Part shown: positions 62,346-64,000 of the stretch, in pieces
Position numbering within the stretch: the stretch's first letter is position 1
Layout of the letters: each line of letters opens with the position of its first letter
DNA from: Nannochloris sp. 'desiccata'
Lineage: Eukaryota > Chlorophyta > Trebouxiophyceae > Chlorellales > Chlorellaceae
DNA length: 64,000 bases
NCBI GenBank assembly: GCA_019044685.2
Contig: JAGTXX020000012.1
Location: 1,178,001 to 1,242,000 of the forward strand
Direction of reading: 5' to 3'
Notes under the pieces: model-generated
What the model was told of the DNA's origin: nothing
The model's database searches: none
The model's input: the letters and a program-made list of their open reading frames with translations, nothing else
Program-made: the position numbers and the translations under genes

Positions 62346-64000
62346 ATGACTTCTTCTCCCGCTGGCCCCACCAACGGCACCACCAAAGGTGCCCCATCCA
62401 ATGGCACCAATAGCAAGAGCCGTCTAGAGATGGCTACCAAATACCGGTCAGCCCTTGGTCTTTCCTCCTCAATGTCCTATGACAACATGAACATGGCTCG
62501 TGAGAGGTAAGCACGTTAATCTTTTCTTTTCATAGACCTCACGTGTCCCGTGCTGCGAGCGCTTCCCTTGCTCTAGGCACTATGATCTACCCAGTAACGT
62601 ATCCATCGGAGTCTGCTCTTCGTTAGAACCCCTACAATCATTTTCTCCTTAGATGCCTTGTCATCTTCAACCTGCCGCTCTCATCTTTGACTTTTACAAA
62701 AAAAACTCACTTCTCCTCCTTCTTCTCAACTCCTTTGCAGCTCTGGAGCGATGCCTCTTGGAGTCCCCAAGCGCTCAATGGAAATCTCCGCCTCTTTAGA
62801 AGACCAAGTCCGTATTTGGGGTGGTGACCGGCCCATCCACTCGGTCCTTGTCGCCAACAACGGCCTCGCTGCTGTGAAGTTCATTCGTTCCGTCCGTAGC
62901 TGGGCCTACAAATGCTTTGGAGATGAGCGTGCCGTCAACATCATTGCTATGGCTTCTCCTGAAGATATGAAGGCTGATGCTGAGCATATTAGAATGGCTG
63001 ATCAGTTTGTAGAAGTCCCAGGTGGCCGGAATGTGAATAACTATGCAAACGTGCAGCTCATTGTTTCCATTGCAAATAGAACTGGAGTTGATGCAGTATG
63101 GCCTGGATGGTAAGCTAGAAAGTAGTTACTCTAGCAATGATATTACTTCGTCATTGGTTCATTTCCTGTATTTGAAGTAAAACAAAACTTATTCATCACA
63201 CCCCCCCTCTTATTTTCTTTCTTTCTTCCTTGCTTTACAGGGGTCACGCATCTGAAAAGCCTGAACTTCCTGACCTCCTTAGCAAAACCCCTACTAAAAT
63301 TCGCTTCATTGGACCTCCTGCTCACGCTATGTCTGCTCTAGGCGACAAAATCGGCTCTACAATTTTGGCGCAGTCTGCTGGCGTCCCGACGTTGCCATGG
63401 AGCGGTGATGGCGTTACCGTCGACTGGGAACAATGTAACAAAGGTGTCCTGCCCGACGATATCTACGATAAAGCATGCATCCACTCTTTAGAAGAAGCTT
63501 TACAATGCTGTAACCGTATCGGGTACCCTGCCATGCTTAAAGCATCTTGGGGTGGAGGCGGCAAGGGTATTAGGAAAGTAATGAATGATGATGAAGTCAG
63601 GCTCGTTTTTCGTCAAGTCCAAGGAGAAGTTCCTGGATCTCCTATCTTTGCTATGAAATTAGCTCCTCAAAGTAGACATTTAGAGGTACAGCTCCTTGCA
63701 GATATGCACGGTAATGTATGCTCTTTGTTTAGTCGCGATTGCTCTGTGCAGCGTCGCCATCAAAAAATTGTTGAAGAGGGCCCTGTCACTGCTGCACCAG
63801 CTCATATCAAGGAGCACATGGAATCGTGCGCTCGTGCTTTAGCACGAAGTGTAGGCTACGTTGGTGCTGCTACTATAGAGTACCTGTATGCAATGGAAAG
63901 TGGAGAGTATTGCTTTTTAGAGTTGAACCCTCGTTTGCAGGTGGAGCATCCCGTCACAGAATGGATCTCTGGAGTGAATATTCCCTCTGCACAGCTTTTA
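62346..64000 (+). CDS. Multidomain (eukaryotic) acetyl-CoA carboxylase, 5' part
   Basis: Exons 62346-62506, 62741-63109 and 63241 to the window end are joined in phase; the gene continues past 64000. It makes malonyl-CoA from acetyl-CoA, bicarbonate and ATP for fatty-acid synthesis or elongation. The visible ~427 residues cover the N-terminal part of biotin carboxylase: [40 protein letters not shown], then [28 protein letters not shown], the ATP-grasp loop [41 protein letters not shown] and [14 protein letters not shown]. The Ser/Asn/Gly-rich first ~50 residues do not look like a transit peptide, so a cytosolic homomeric enzyme is inferred. Introns fall between conserved blocks. Confidence 0.94.

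Overview
The window is nuclear DNA from a photosynthetic eukaryote of the green lineage, most likely a unicellular green alga. The evidence is spliceosomal introns (32 assigned, mostly GT-AG, about 70-240 nt), organelle-targeting N-termini, and nuclear copies of psbX and carA, which are plastid-encoded in red algae. It also carries plant-type genes: an STN8-like thylakoid kinase, glucuronokinase, stromal-type ascorbate peroxidase, RETICULATA-related, DUF506 and a MurE-like protein. I cannot name the species. Coding DNA is of moderate GC and spacers are AT-rich. AATAAA-like signals follow several stop codons.

I assign 33 protein genes, two of them cut by the window edges. Exons were joined by hand using splice signals and reading phase; wherever a family match exists, the joined protein stays in register with it. 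Layout from left to right: RETICULATA-related (partial), MINDY deubiquitinase, WD40/DWD protein, RlmH-type methyltransferase, sulfate transporter, DUF506 protein and a coiled-coil protein (1-12 kb). Then stromal ascorbate peroxidase, carA, pyruvate dehydrogenase E2, glucuronokinase and the meiotic MutS homologue MSH4 (12-23 kb). Then CIAO1, a NOL8-like RRM protein, COX19, a DUF4258 protein, an EHD GTPase, prolyl 4-hydroxylase and a DUF3228-like protein (23-33 kb). Then the STN8-like kinase, a two-helix membrane protein with 15- and 11-residue repeats, an AT-hook-like coiled-coil protein, an epimerase-like protein, FANCL, a kelch protein, the MurE-like protein and NCBP3 (33-49 kb). Last come a PXA/PX/Nexin-C sorting nexin, organellar seryl-tRNA synthetase, aspartate aminotransferase, PsbX, an unrecognised helical protein and the 5' part of a multidomain acetyl-CoA carboxylase (49-64 kb).

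There is no operon logic. Genes are packed as divergent and convergent neighbours, with several short shared promoter regions (CIAO1/NOL8, epimerase/FANCL). Functions are mostly housekeeping: organelle metabolism, Fe-S and cytochrome oxidase assembly, photosynthesis and its regulation, RNA processing, membrane traffic and DNA repair. MSH4 and FANCL together imply crossover and crosslink-repair capacity.

The most unusual items are the short membrane protein with exact 15- and 11-residue coiled-coil repeats (37545-38256), the roughly 600-residue extension on the STN8-like kinase, a MurE-like protein that has lost the expected catalytic motifs, a MINDY protease ending in a K-Ras-like polybasic CaaX tail, and a DUF4258 domain in a eukaryotic gene. 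Introns are strongly biased to the 5' ends of genes. I found no tRNA, rRNA, CRISPR array or intact transposon.
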